A stretch of DNA of 64,000 nucleotides from a bacterium (GTDB lineage Bacteria > Planctomycetota > UBA1135 > UBA2386): NCBI GenBank assembly GCA_030432695.1, contig JAUILN010000004.1, forward strand, positions 1 through 64,000, written 5' to 3'. Position 1 is the stretch's first letter, and each line of letters opens with the position of its first letter. The position numbers and the translations under genes are program-made. Positions 53,994 to 62,066 of this stretch are shown piece after piece. The notes under the pieces are model-generated. The model was not told where the DNA came from. It was given only the letters and a program-made list of their open reading frames with translations, and ran no database searches.

Positions 53994-56240
53994 TCACATC
54001 GGGCCGAGCTGCAGCAGCAGCGCGTTCGACGAGATCCACCCGGAACTCGTCAGCGGCGGTCCGAAGGTGAATGACTGGGCGACCAGGCCGAGTCCGATCA
54101 GCGCAGGGTCGTTCGGAACCGGCAACGTGAACCGGCCTTCCGGAGCGTTGGTCGGGAAGCTCTCCGCGATGCCGCCACCGAGGTAGGCGTAGCAGCCCTC
54201 CATGCCGGCGAAGGTCAGGTCGATCGGCGGGTTGCGCAGCGAGGTGTCGAACAAGGTCGCGCCTGCTACCGTTCCACCCGGAATGCTGGACGTGATCACG
54301 TCGATCGACGTCCCCAGGATCGGCCGCGCGCTCGCGTCGAGCGAGAGGCTGGTGAAGTTGCCCGAGCACAGCGACTTCGGTGCGGACAGCGCCGACAGGT
54401 CGATGTTCCCCGGGTCGGTACCGTCGTTGCCCGGAGTCCAGCCGACCAAATAGCCATTGCCGGTCGGGGTGCAGGCCTGCCAGATCATGTGGACCGTGCC
54501 GTCGGCCTGGAACTGGAGCTGGAACGTGTGGGCGCCGCCGCCCGTGAAGCTCTGGATGTTCTCGAAGGTGACCACTGCGCCGGTCGCGCTGGTACTGGCC
54601 ATGACCCGGCCGCCGCGGCTCGGGTTCAGGTCGTGCCATGCAGCGGCCCAGCGGGCGTTGCCACCCAGGAACTCGCTGACCGACGGCGAGAAGTCGGTGC
54701 CGTTGCTGCCGGCCGGCGAGACGAAGCCGTTGGAGCAGACCTCCAGGCGGTTGGTGCTGCCGCCCGGATAGGACAGGGTGAACGGCAGGTTCACGGTCGC
54801 CGTGGAGTCGTCGCCCAGGCTCAGCTGCGTGCCGCTCGGAGCGATCCAGGTACCGGCCCCGGGGCCGACGGAGTACGCACCGCCGTTGAGATCGAAGGTC
54901 AGCGAGTCGTTGGCGAGGTCGAACGCCGTCGGAGAGCCGAAGTCCTCGTAGATCGACGCGTCGCAGTCACCGCAGCCCTGGCCGATCAGGGTCTTGTTGG
55001 CGCTCGGGATGCCGCTCGGCACCTGGCTGTCGACCGTCACCTGCATCGCGCCGGGTCCGACGCGCGCCTCGTCGATGGTGACATGTCCGAACGACGGCGG
55101 CACGTCGCAGTCGAACCAGAAGTTGTAGATGGTGTTCCAGTCGCACGCGTTGTTGGCCGTGGCGAGGAACGACAGCTCGGTCGAGGTGCGGGACGTGGTC
55201 CACTGGTTCAGCGGGTCGGTGTCGACGTCGCGGAAGCCGATGTTCGACACGACGGCGCCCTGGTCCATCGGGATCCTCAGGGAAGCGCCGCCCCGGTTGT
55301 TGTCGAGGTTCTGGACCGCGTACTCGTAGTGGTACACGCCGTTGGTCGGGCCGGTGACCTTGACCGCGACCAGGAAACGACCGTCGTCGTTGCCGTTGCC
55401 GCCCATGCGGGTCGTCGCACCGGTCCAGTGGGTCAGCGCCGGACCTTCGACCGACGATCCGGTCACGCTCGCGCTCCAGCCGCCCGCGCCGCCGGAGATG
55501 TTCATCGGCCGCGTCTGGTAGTTGTTGTCGCGGACGCTGGCCGACTCGCCCTGGATCGACACGTAGACCTGGCCGTAGTACTGGCCCGCGCCGACCAGAT
55601 CCTGCTCCTGGATGATGATCCGGTTCTTGACCGAATCGAACGCGTTGGTCATCGAGCTGGTCAGCGAGCGCCGCGAGTCGGTGGCCGCACTGCCGCTCAC
55701 CGCGGGGTCACCGCGGTCGAAGTAGCTGCCCTGCGAGTCCCAGGCACCCAGCCAGGGATCGATCTCGTCGGCCGGGGCCAGGTAGTAGCGGTTGCTGTTG
55801 ATGCCGCTCGAGTAGGTGTCCGAGCAGCCGCGGAAGAAGAACTCGCCGCTGCCGCTGTTGCACGGCGCACACGGACCGCTCGAGAAGTTGTAGGGGACCG
55901 TCGAGTGCTTCAGGAAGCTGCGGTTGGAGACCTGCACCATCCGGCCGTCGGCTTCCTTGACCACCAGAAAGGCGATGCGCGGGTAGGTATCGACCATGAC
56001 CCCGCCGATCTCGTCGACCCAGGTCACGTCGACCGAGCCGGTGTTGCAGTACGAGTGGCCGATCATCAGGCCCATCTCGCCGTTCGGGTAGGCGGGGCCG
56101 CGGCGTCCGTATACAGTGGCGTCGACCACGTTGTAGACGCGGACGTCGATGCCGGGGATCGTGTTGCTCTGCGCCAGAAGGGGAGCGGAGAGCGCACCGG
56201 TGGCGAAGAGGCCCACCAGTGCCGAAGAGAGGATTCGCAT
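53994..56240 (-). CDS. Large secreted protein with planctomycete-type C-terminal module
   Basis: 748 aa from the ATG at 56240. Signal peptide SALVGLFATGALSAPLLAQ. The mature part is Gly/Ser/Thr/Asn-rich beta sequence with few charges, a Cys-rich loop (FSSGPCAPCNSGSGEFFFRGCSDTY split by Gly/Ser), and a block like that of nidogen-type or 'VCBS-free' sheets (VNLPFTLSYPGGSTNRLEVCSNGFVSPAGSNGTDFSP, RWAAAWHDLNPSRGG, FQLQFQADGTVHMIWQ). The C-terminus LPVPNDPALIGLGLVAQSFTF...SNALLLQLG matches the module of other secreted proteins here. Probably a surface or extracellular protein; no catalytic residues recognised. Confidence 0.75.
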   Translation of the reverse strand: MRILSSALVGLFATGALSAPLLAQSNTIPGIDVRVYNVVDATVYGRRGPAYPNGEMGLMIGHSYCNTGSVDVTWVDEIGGVMVDTYPRIAFLVVKEADGRMVQVSNRSFLKHSTVPYNFSSGPCAPCNSGSGEFFFRGCSDTYSSGINSNRYYLAPADEIDPWLGAWDSQGSYFDRGDPAVSGSAATDSRRSLTSSMTNAFDSVKNRIIIQEQDLVGAGQYYGQVYVSIQGESASVRDNNYQTRPMNISGGAGGWSASVTGSSVEGPALTHWTGATTRMGGNGNDDGRFLVAVKVTGPTNGVYHYEYAVQNLDNNRGGASLRIPMDQGAVVSNIGFRDVDTDPLNQWTTSRTSTELSFLATANNACDWNTIYNFWFDCDVPPSFGHVTIDEARVGPGAMQVTVDSQVPSGIPSANKTLIGQGCGDCDASIYEDFGSPTAFDLANDSLTFDLNGGAYSVGPGAGTWIAPSGTQLSLGDDSTATVNLPFTLSYPGGSTNRLEVCSNGFVSPAGSNGTDFSPSVSEFLGGNARWAAAWHDLNPSRGGRVMASTSATGAVVTFENIQSFTGGGAHTFQLQFQADGTVHMIWQACTPTGNGYLVGWTPGNDGTDPGNIDLSALSAPKSLCSGNFTSLSLDASARPILGTSIDVITSSIPGGTVAGATLFDTSLRNPPIDLTFAGMEGCYAYLGGGIAESFPTNAPEGRFTLPVPNDPALIGLGLVAQSFTFGPPLTSSGWISSNALLLQLGPM

Positions 56241-56587
56241 CCATCTTTCATCCCATGGCGGGGCGGCGTGGTCAATCGGTAGAACCGTTGTCGGTGGTCG
56301 GAGCGATCTTCGAAGAGTCGAGACCATGAACCGGGGAGACGTCCTCGGGTCCGGCTCCGCCACGTCGCTGGTCTCGCCGTCGATTCGACCACGCTGCGCC
56401 TGATATCGCCTGGATCTCCGCGCCGGCGCGACCATCTGCCCCGCAGTCGGTGTGCCGTCCATGCGGCGGACCTGATCGACAGGTTCGCCTGGGGGGTCTG
56501 GTCCGGTGTTCGAGACGAGCCGGACTCGTCGGAGTCGGACCCCTGAGGAGCCGGACCAGCAGGGTAGGCGAGGTGAGGTGCGGGTGA
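56241..56587. other. 347-bp non-coding interval
   Basis: Upstream of the 748-aa secreted-protein gene. No credible frame with a start. The purine run AAAGATGG just before the ATG at 56240 could be a weak ribosome site. No promoter or hairpin stands out. Confidence 0.45.
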
Positions 56588-56929
56588 TCGACGCCCGACC
56601 CGAGTACCGTCGTTCCGAGTACCGTCGTCTTCGATCGGCACGAATCGAGCGATCGGCCGATCGAGTTCCGTAGCGTCGCGCGCCACGAGATCCTGGACTC
56701 TCCGGTCGTTCTGACCTCGACCCGTGGCCCGGCTGCGGTCCAGTTCGCGTGGCCGGTCGACCCGGCCGCGATGGGAGCGAGCGTCGACACGGCCTACGCG
56801 ATCGTCGATCCGGATGTCGATGACCTGGGCATCGTGCACGTGGACTCGTTGCGCACGATCATCGGTGGCAACGTGCAGGCAGTGAACTCGACCGTGACGC
56901 GACGGGGCCGTGACGCGAATGGGCCGTGA
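56588..56929 (+). pseudogene. Possible gene remnant: open frame without a start codon
   Basis: A frame opens after the TGA at 56585-56587 and closes at the TGA at 56927-56929. From about 56627 its translation reads like protein: VVFDRHESSDRPIEFRS, VARHEILDSPVVLTSTRG, AVQFAWPVDPAAMG, ASVDTAYAIVDPDVDDLGIV, HVDSLRTIIGGNVQ. Codon choice matches neighbouring genes (GC-rich third positions). No ATG, GTG or TTG precedes this part; the first ATG is at 56771. The 5' end contains a 14-bp direct repeat starting CCGAGTACC. It may be a truncated gene or an out-of-frame piece. Family not recognised. Confidence 0.35.
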
Positions 56930-57081
56930 CACGACTCGGGAATGACGCGACGCGGCCCTGGTCTCGGCGGTCCGTCCGTCGCCGCAATCGCAACTGCGAC
57001 CACCGCGAGTCCGACACATCATGCGTCGAGACCCGCGCCCATGTGCCGATGCCCCGAACCTGCATCTGCCGGGCTGCTCCA

Positions 57082-57087
57082 TACGAT
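57082..57087 (+). promoter_or_regulatory. -10-like box TACGAT close to the thioredoxin-fold lipoprotein start
   Basis: CCATACGAT ends nine bases before the ATG at 57097. It is the seventh gene in the window with this spacing pattern. Confidence 0.4.
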
Positions 57088-57096
57088 CCGTCGCCC

Positions 57097-57681
57097 ATGC
57101 GACGCATGCGTCCCTCGATCCTCCGCCGTGGTCTCGGCGTGACCCTCTCGCTCGGCTCCGTGCTCAGCATCGTCCTCGCGTCTGCCTGCAGCAGCACCAT
57201 TCCGCGGCGTCAGCCCACCCCGGGCGAGCGCTTTCCCGACGTCCAGGGCCAGGCCCTCGACGGCACCGTCTGGAACCTGCCCGGCGACCTCGCTGGTGCG
57301 CCGGCCATCCTGCTGATCGGCTACGTCCAGGACGCGCAGTTCGACCTCGACCGCTGGCTGCTCGGTCTCGCCCAGCTCGGCACGCCGGTGAAGGTGCTGG
57401 AGGTGCCGACCATCCCCGGCCTCGTGCCTGGCCTGTTCGCCGGCACCATCGACTCGGGCATGCGCTCGGGCATCCCGCAGGAGGACTGGGGCGGAGTCGT
57501 CACGGTCTACGACGACGGCCAGGCGATCGTCGATTTCCTCGGCAACGAGCGGCCGCGCAACGGGCGGGTGGTCCTACTCGACACGGCGGGCGGAGTGGTC
57601 TGGAGCGCAGACCGCGGCTACTCGGCGGCGTTGGTCCGGGATCTCGATGCGACTGCCAGACGGCTGCTCGCTGGCCGGTGA
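57097..57681 (+). CDS. Thioredoxin-fold-like lipoprotein
   Basis: 194 aa from the ATG at 57097. Lipobox SIVLASAC gives lipidated Cys25. The mature domain opens PTPGERFPDVQGQALDGTVWNLPGDLAGAPAILLIGYVQDAQFDLDRWLLGL, the layout of AhpC/TSA-type thioredoxin folds ('G..fP...l.G..w.lP..l.g.p..l'), but without a CxxC or peroxidatic Cys. It ends RNGRVVLLDTAGGVVWSADRGYSAALVRDL. A non-redox, YtfJ-like envelope protein is therefore the best guess. Its stop is nine bases from that of the DAO-type gene on the other strand. Confidence 0.65.
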   Translation: MRRMRPSILRRGLGVTLSLGSVLSIVLASACSSTIPRRQPTPGERFPDVQGQALDGTVWNLPGDLAGAPAILLIGYVQDAQFDLDRWLLGLAQLGTPVKVLEVPTIPGLVPGLFAGTIDSGMRSGIPQEDWGGVVTVYDDGQAIVDFLGNERPRNGRVVLLDTAGGVVWSADRGYSAALVRDLDATARRLLAGR

Positions 57682-57690
57682 GCGCGGGGC

Positions 57691-58779
57691 TCAGGTGGTG
57701 ACACCCTGCAATTCGGCTGCGCAGCGCTCGCCCAGCGCCAGCGCGACGCTGACCCCGCAACCGCCGAGTCCGGCCATCCAGTAGAGCCCGTCCACGGTCG
57801 GATCGAAGCCCGCGCGCAACGACCGATCGGGGGTGAAGGTACGCAGTCCGCGCCAGCCACCGACCAGCCGCAGATCGGCGAGAGCCGGGAGGTAGCGGGT
57901 CAGTTTCTCGTGGGCGAGGGCCCGGCCCAGTGCTTCGACGGGGGCGCCCGAGCCCGCGCCGCGCTTCGGGAACCGGTCGGTCTCGTCGCAGGGCGAGACC
58001 AGGAACCCGCCGGCTTCGGGGCGGACGTACAGTCCGACGTCGTCGATCCAACACCACGGATGGTCGCGCGTGCCCAACGGGTGCGGAGCCGACTGGAGCA
58101 GGTGCCGGGCCTTCGGCGTGAGTTCGGGACCGGTCAGGTCGGCCCGGCGCGCCAGCGCATCGCTCCAGGCGCCCGCGGCCAGGACCACGATCCCCGCGTC
58201 GATCGGTCCGCGGTCGGTGATCACTCCGGCGATCCGGTCCCCGCGCCGGGTCAGTTCGAGGACCTCCACGCCGGTGCGGAGTTCGGCTCTGCGGCGTCGG
58301 GCGCCGCGCAGGAAGCCCTGGCCGAGGGTCCACGCATCGCAGAGTCCCTCGTCGGGCAGCCACCAGGCCTCGGTCACCGGGCTGCCGGCCATCGCCGGCG
58401 CGACGCGTCCGAGGAGCCGGGGATCGGCGGCCTCGCAGCGGATGCCGCGCGCGCGCAGGTCGGCGGCGATGGGCTCGTAGCGCGGATCGGGCTCGGCGAG
58501 CGCCAGCACCGCGCCGGTGGTCCGGAGCGGCGCCGCGCCCTCCCAGTCCGGGTGGCTCGCCAGCGAGTCGATGCGCAGGCGGGACTTGCACGCCAGCGCG
58601 CGTTCCTCCTCACCCGCCACGAAGCAGCGCAGCATCCCGGCGTTCTGCGCCGACGCCTCGCCGAGCGGCTGGCGGCCTTGTTCGAGGATCAGCACGCGGC
58701 ATCGCGGCCCGGCGAGGTGCCAGGCCAGGCTCGCGCCGGCGATCCCGGCGCCGACCACGACTACGTCCGGACGGTCCAA
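57691..58779 (-). CDS. FAD-dependent DAO-family oxidoreductase (glycine-oxidase-like)
   Basis: 362 aa from a TTG start at 58779; no in-frame ATG or GTG precedes the nucleotide-binding motif. DVVVVGAGIAGASLAWHLAGP is the Rossmann GxGxxG. LILEQGRQPLGEASAQNAGMLR, VVLAAGAWSDALARRAD and the C-terminal GLYWMAGLGGCGVSVALALGE are typical of the DAO family, which oxidises amino or N-methyl acids. PDRSLRAGFDPTVDG precedes the last part. Substrate unknown. It is divergent from the MBOAT gene, with structured element B between them. Confidence 0.85.
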   Translation of the reverse strand: MDRPDVVVVGAGIAGASLAWHLAGPRCRVLILEQGRQPLGEASAQNAGMLRCFVAGEEERALACKSRLRIDSLASHPDWEGAAPLRTTGAVLALAEPDPRYEPIAADLRARGIRCEAADPRLLGRVAPAMAGSPVTEAWWLPDEGLCDAWTLGQGFLRGARRRRAELRTGVEVLELTRRGDRIAGVITDRGPIDAGIVVLAAGAWSDALARRADLTGPELTPKARHLLQSAPHPLGTRDHPWCWIDDVGLYVRPEAGGFLVSPCDETDRFPKRGAGSGAPVEALGRALAHEKLTRYLPALADLRLVGGWRGLRTFTPDRSLRAGFDPTVDGLYWMAGLGGCGVSVALALGERCAAELQGVTT

Positions 58780-58785
58780 GACCGC

Positions 58786-58791
58786 ACCATA
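58786..58791 (-). promoter_or_regulatory. -10-like box TATGGT close to the DAO-type start
   Basis: On the minus strand, ACCTATGGT ends six bases before the TTG start at 58779. It supports the TTG as start and a leaderless transcript. Confidence 0.45.
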
Positions 58792-58873
58792 GGTCGGCGA
58801 GGGCCGGACCTGAACCGGTGTTCCGATCCAAGACCGCCGCGAAGCGTGCGTGGGTCCACTCCGGGGCCCGGGC

Positions 58874-59001
58874 TACACTGAGTCGGCAACCCGATCGAGA
58901 CTACCGACCGAGTAGAGGTCTCTGTGGCCCGCTGTGTGGGCCGTGTGAGCCTGTGACTCTGCAAGAGCCACAAGCTCACTTCGTCGCCCGCTCCGGCGGG
59001 C
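58874..59001 (+). promoter_or_regulatory. Structured leader of the MBOAT gene, element copy B
   Basis: A TACACT box at 58874-58879 is followed by four hairpins. I: GAGACTAC (58897-58904) pairs with GTAG (58912-58915) and TCTC (58919-58922) with an AGG bulge. II: GGCCC (58926-58930) with GGGCC (58938-58942). III: 35 nt at 58945-58979, GTGAGC with GCTCAC, then TGTG/CACA and CTCT/AGAG separated by two 1x1 mismatches. IV: GCCCGC (58986-58991) with GCGGGC (58996-59001), just before the ATG at 59009. Hairpins I-III match the layout of copy A. A regulatory leader is plausible. Confidence 0.55.
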
Positions 59002-59008
59002 CCGCCGC

Positions 59009-60409
59009 ATGAACTTCCACAGCGCCCAGTACGCAGTCTTCCTGTGCGTGGTGTTCGCGGCGTTCTGGGCGGCGCGCGACTGGCGGGTGCTGCGCGGCGT
59101 GCTGCTGCTGGTCGGCAGCTACGTGTTCTACGCGGGCTGGAACGAGCTGTACCTGCTGCTGATCGTCGGCTCGACCCTGCTCGACTACTACGTCGGCGGG
59201 GCGCTGGCGCGGACCTCGCAGGACCGGCGGGCGCGGCGCAAGACCCTGGTCACCACCTCGGTGGTCGCCAACCTCGGCCTGCTCGCGGTCTTCAAGTACT
59301 ACGGCTTCTTCCGGGACAACGTCGAAGCCACGCTCGGTGCGCACCTGCCGGAGCTCGACGTTCTGCTGCCGGTCGGCATCAGCTTCTACACCTTCCAGTC
59401 GCTGTCGTACACGATCGACATCTACCGCGGCACGCTGCAACCGGCGCGGGGGCTGGTCGAGTTCGCGCTCTATGTCGCGTTCTTCCCGCAGCTCGTCGCC
59501 GGTCCGATCGTCCGCGCGTCGACCTTCCTGCCGCAGCTCGACCACCGCCCCGCACTCGGCCGCGAGGACCTGCACCGCGGTCTCGAGCGGATCGGCATCG
59601 GCCTGGTGAAGAAGGTCGCGGTGGCCGACGTGCTGGCGGTTGCACTGGTCGACCCGGTGTTCGCCGACGGCTCGACCCTCGGCGGCTTCGCGGCGCTGCT
59701 CGGCGTCTACGCCTACGCGCTGCAGATCTACTGCGACTTCTCGGGCTACAGCGACATCGCGATCGGCAGCGCCCGGCTGTTCGGCTTCGAGATCCCCGAG
59801 AACTTCCGGCGCCCCTACCTCGCGACCAGCATCCAGGACTTCTGGCGGCGCTGGCACATCTCGCTGTCGACCTGGCTCCGCGACTACCTCTACATCCCAC
59901 TGGGCGGGAACAGGGGTGGCCGCTGGTCGACGCTTCGCAACCTCGCCCTGACGATGCTGCTCGGCGGCCTGTGGCACGGCGCGGCCTGGAACTTCGTGCT
60001 GTGGGGCGGGCTGCACGGGCTGTGGCTGGCGGTCGGCCGGATCTGGCCGCGCGTCTTCTCGAGGGTGCCGCTGCTCGGCCCGCTGTGCGCGGGTCTCGTC
60101 ACCTTCCACCTGGTCTGCTTCGCGTGGGTGTTCTTCCGCGCCGGCGCGAGCTTCGACCTGGCGCTCGACGTCCTGGCGCGGATCGCCGGGGGCGGTGACC
60201 TGTCGCTGCCCTCCCTGGCTCCCGGTGTGGTCGTCGCGTTGCTGCTCGGGCTGGCGACCCATCTCCTGCCGCGGTCCCTGGAGCGCCGCTGCTCCGATCT
60301 GCTCGTCGCCACGCCGAGCTGGGCGGTCGGCGCTGCGCTCACGCTGCTGTTCGGCGCGTTGGCGTGGGCCGAGGTCGGCGGGGTTCCCTTCATCTACTTC
60401 CAGTTCTGA
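59009..60409 (+). CDS. MBOAT O-acyltransferase (AlgI-like)
   Basis: 466 aa, about ten membrane helices. MBOAT features: YVFYAGWNELYLLLIVGSTLLDYYVG, LPVGISFYTFQSLSYTIDIYRG, FFPQLVAGPIVRASTFLPQL, QIYCDFSGYSDIAIGSARLFGF, and NFRRPYLATSIQDFWRRWHISLSTWLRDYLYIPLGGNRGG. The catalytic His lies in GGLWHGAAWNFVLWGGLHGLWL. AlgI-type enzymes pass acetyl groups across the inner membrane to a periplasmic SGNH partner for O-acetylation of alginate or other polysaccharides. The next gene, eight bases downstream, is such a candidate partner. No strong ribosome site is visible next to hairpin IV. Confidence 0.92.
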   Translation: MNFHSAQYAVFLCVVFAAFWAARDWRVLRGVLLLVGSYVFYAGWNELYLLLIVGSTLLDYYVGGALARTSQDRRARRKTLVTTSVVANLGLLAVFKYYGFFRDNVEATLGAHLPELDVLLPVGISFYTFQSLSYTIDIYRGTLQPARGLVEFALYVAFFPQLVAGPIVRASTFLPQLDHRPALGREDLHRGLERIGIGLVKKVAVADVLAVALVDPVFADGSTLGGFAALLGVYAYALQIYCDFSGYSDIAIGSARLFGFEIPENFRRPYLATSIQDFWRRWHISLSTWLRDYLYIPLGGNRGGRWSTLRNLALTMLLGGLWHGAAWNFVLWGGLHGLWLAVGRIWPRVFSRVPLLGPLCAGLVTFHLVCFAWVFFRAGASFDLALDVLARIAGGGDLSLPSLAPGVVVALLLGLATHLLPRSLERRCSDLLVATPSWAVGAALTLLFGALAWAEVGGVPFIYFQF

Positions 60410-60417
60410 GGACGCCG

Positions 60418-62025
60418 TTGACTGCCGAGCCGGACGAATCGAAGCCCTTCCCCCTGCGCGCGGTGCTCGGTCTCGTCGTGGGCTTCCTCGCGGCCACGCT
60501 CTGGTGGAACCTGCTGCCCGGCGGACCGGCCGACGTGCTGCCGTCGTTGCCGGCCGAGCCGAAGACCCCGGCGATCGAGTGGTCGGCCGAGAAGGGTGAC
60601 GACGAGTTCCGGGTGGTTGCGGTCGGGCTCAGTCCGACGATGGGCTACCCGTACCTGCCGGTCGGGGTGGCCTCGTTCGCGACGCTCTGCGACGTCGGTC
60701 TGCGTGCCGCCGGGGCCGCAGCACCGAAGCGGATTCGGGTCGCGCCGCTGGCGATGGACTCGGCCGACGCGCCGACGGTCGTGGAGCTGTGTCGCCTCGC
60801 GCTGCAGCACGATCCCGACCTGCTGCTGGTGGAATTGGGCGCCAACGAGGCGTCGACCCGGCTGTTCGGCGAGCGTCCGCTGATCGGACCCGGCTGGCTG
60901 GGGGCGCTGGCCGACCGGACCACGCGGGCGCGGCTGCCGCTCGATGCGCTCGGTCGAGAGCTGGTGGGCGCTTCCGAAGCCGATGGGGCCGGAGTCGACG
61001 AGCCCGGCGAGAGCCCGCAGCAGCGCGCGATCCGGCGGATCTTCGAGGCCCGCCCCGGGCAGCCCCTCGTCGACGGCCTGCCGGTCACGCCGCTGGAGCT
61101 GGAGGCGCTCGCCGACCGCGCTGCGCGCGCGATCGATCAGATCGCCGAACTCGCCGCTGCGGCAGGCGTCGAGGTCGTCGTCTGGACCTCACCGTTCGAC
61201 CTGCACCACGCCTGGCCGATCGGCATGGTCGGTGTCGAGCCCGCGCTGGACGAGCTCGTCGCGAGGCTGCGTGCCGGCGAGGAGGTGGGACTGGAGGAGG
61301 GGTTCGCGGCGGTCGAGAATCCCGGGGACCGCGCCGACGCGTGGCGGGTCGTCGCCGAACTCCGGCGCCGGCACGGCGTAGCCGACCGCGACGACCTGCC
61401 GTTCCGGCGGGCCCGCGATCTCGACCCTGCGCCGATGCACGTGGTCGGCCCGGTGATCGACGCCGTTGCTGAACGCGCTGCCGCGCTCGAGGGCGTGCAC
61501 TTCGAGGCCCTGGCCGACGGGCTCGACGCGGGCTTCATCGATGTGACCCACCCCGGCCTGGCCGGCCAGCGCGACCTGGCGCTGCGGCTCCGCGACCTGC
61601 TGGCCAGGCGCGACGGGCTCGCCGCCTCGGTCCCGTCGCGTGACTCCTTCCTGGTCGCGGTCGACGCGTTCGTCGCGGCGCGCATCCCGACCCGTGAGGC
61701 GCGCATCGCCGAGGGCAAGGGTGCGCGCATCGACGTGCTCACCCACATGATCTTCGGCGCGGTCCGCGACGCCCTCCCGCGCTTCGCGCCGGCGCTCGAC
61801 GGCCTGCGGCTCGAGGTCGCCGGTCCCCAGGACCCCGACTGGCAGCATTGGGCGGTCGTCGCCGCGGTCGCCGCGGCCGGCGTGGCGGGCGACCTGGAGT
61901 CGCTCGGCGCGGGCACCGACGAGGAGCGGACCCGGCGGATCGCCGAGTGGAGTCTCGAACTCTGGAACCTCGAAGGCAGCGCCCTCACCGCGCGCCTCCT
62001 CGATCGGGCGCAGCGCTCGCGTTGA
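60418..62025 (+). CDS. Membrane-anchored SGNH-hydrolase-like partner of the MBOAT protein
   Basis: 535 aa from a TTG at 60418 with GAGGA upstream. One N-terminal membrane helix (FPLRAVLGLVVGFLAATLWWNLLPGG) leaves the rest periplasmic. SGNH-type blocks: FRVVAVGLSPTMGYPYLPVGV (block I with Ser), PDLLLVELGANE (block III with Asn), and a C-terminal FIDVTHPGLAGQRDLA (DxxH, block V). The last ~130 residues are helical. Such proteins (AlgJ/AlgX/PatB-like) take acyl groups from the MBOAT enzyme and place them on an exported glycan. The family assignment is by pattern and context. Confidence 0.7.
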   Translation: MTAEPDESKPFPLRAVLGLVVGFLAATLWWNLLPGGPADVLPSLPAEPKTPAIEWSAEKGDDEFRVVAVGLSPTMGYPYLPVGVASFATLCDVGLRAAGAAAPKRIRVAPLAMDSADAPTVVELCRLALQHDPDLLLVELGANEASTRLFGERPLIGPGWLGALADRTTRARLPLDALGRELVGASEADGAGVDEPGESPQQRAIRRIFEARPGQPLVDGLPVTPLELEALADRAARAIDQIAELAAAAGVEVVVWTSPFDLHHAWPIGMVGVEPALDELVARLRAGEEVGLEEGFAAVENPGDRADAWRVVAELRRRHGVADRDDLPFRRARDLDPAPMHVVGPVIDAVAERAAALEGVHFEALADGLDAGFIDVTHPGLAGQRDLALRLRDLLARRDGLAASVPSRDSFLVAVDAFVAARIPTREARIAEGKGARIDVLTHMIFGAVRDALPRFAPALDGLRLEVAGPQDPDWQHWAVVAAVAAAGVAGDLESLGAGTDEERTRRIAEWSLELWNLEGSALTARLLDRAQRSR

Positions 62026-62066
62026 TTTGCCTTTCCGCGGTGAGGACCGGGCGGTAGGAATCCGGC

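Noticed and set aside
53460..54186. Plus-strand open frames between the di-haem and 748-aa genes
   Set aside because: They lack protein-like composition and begin inside antisense coding sequence.
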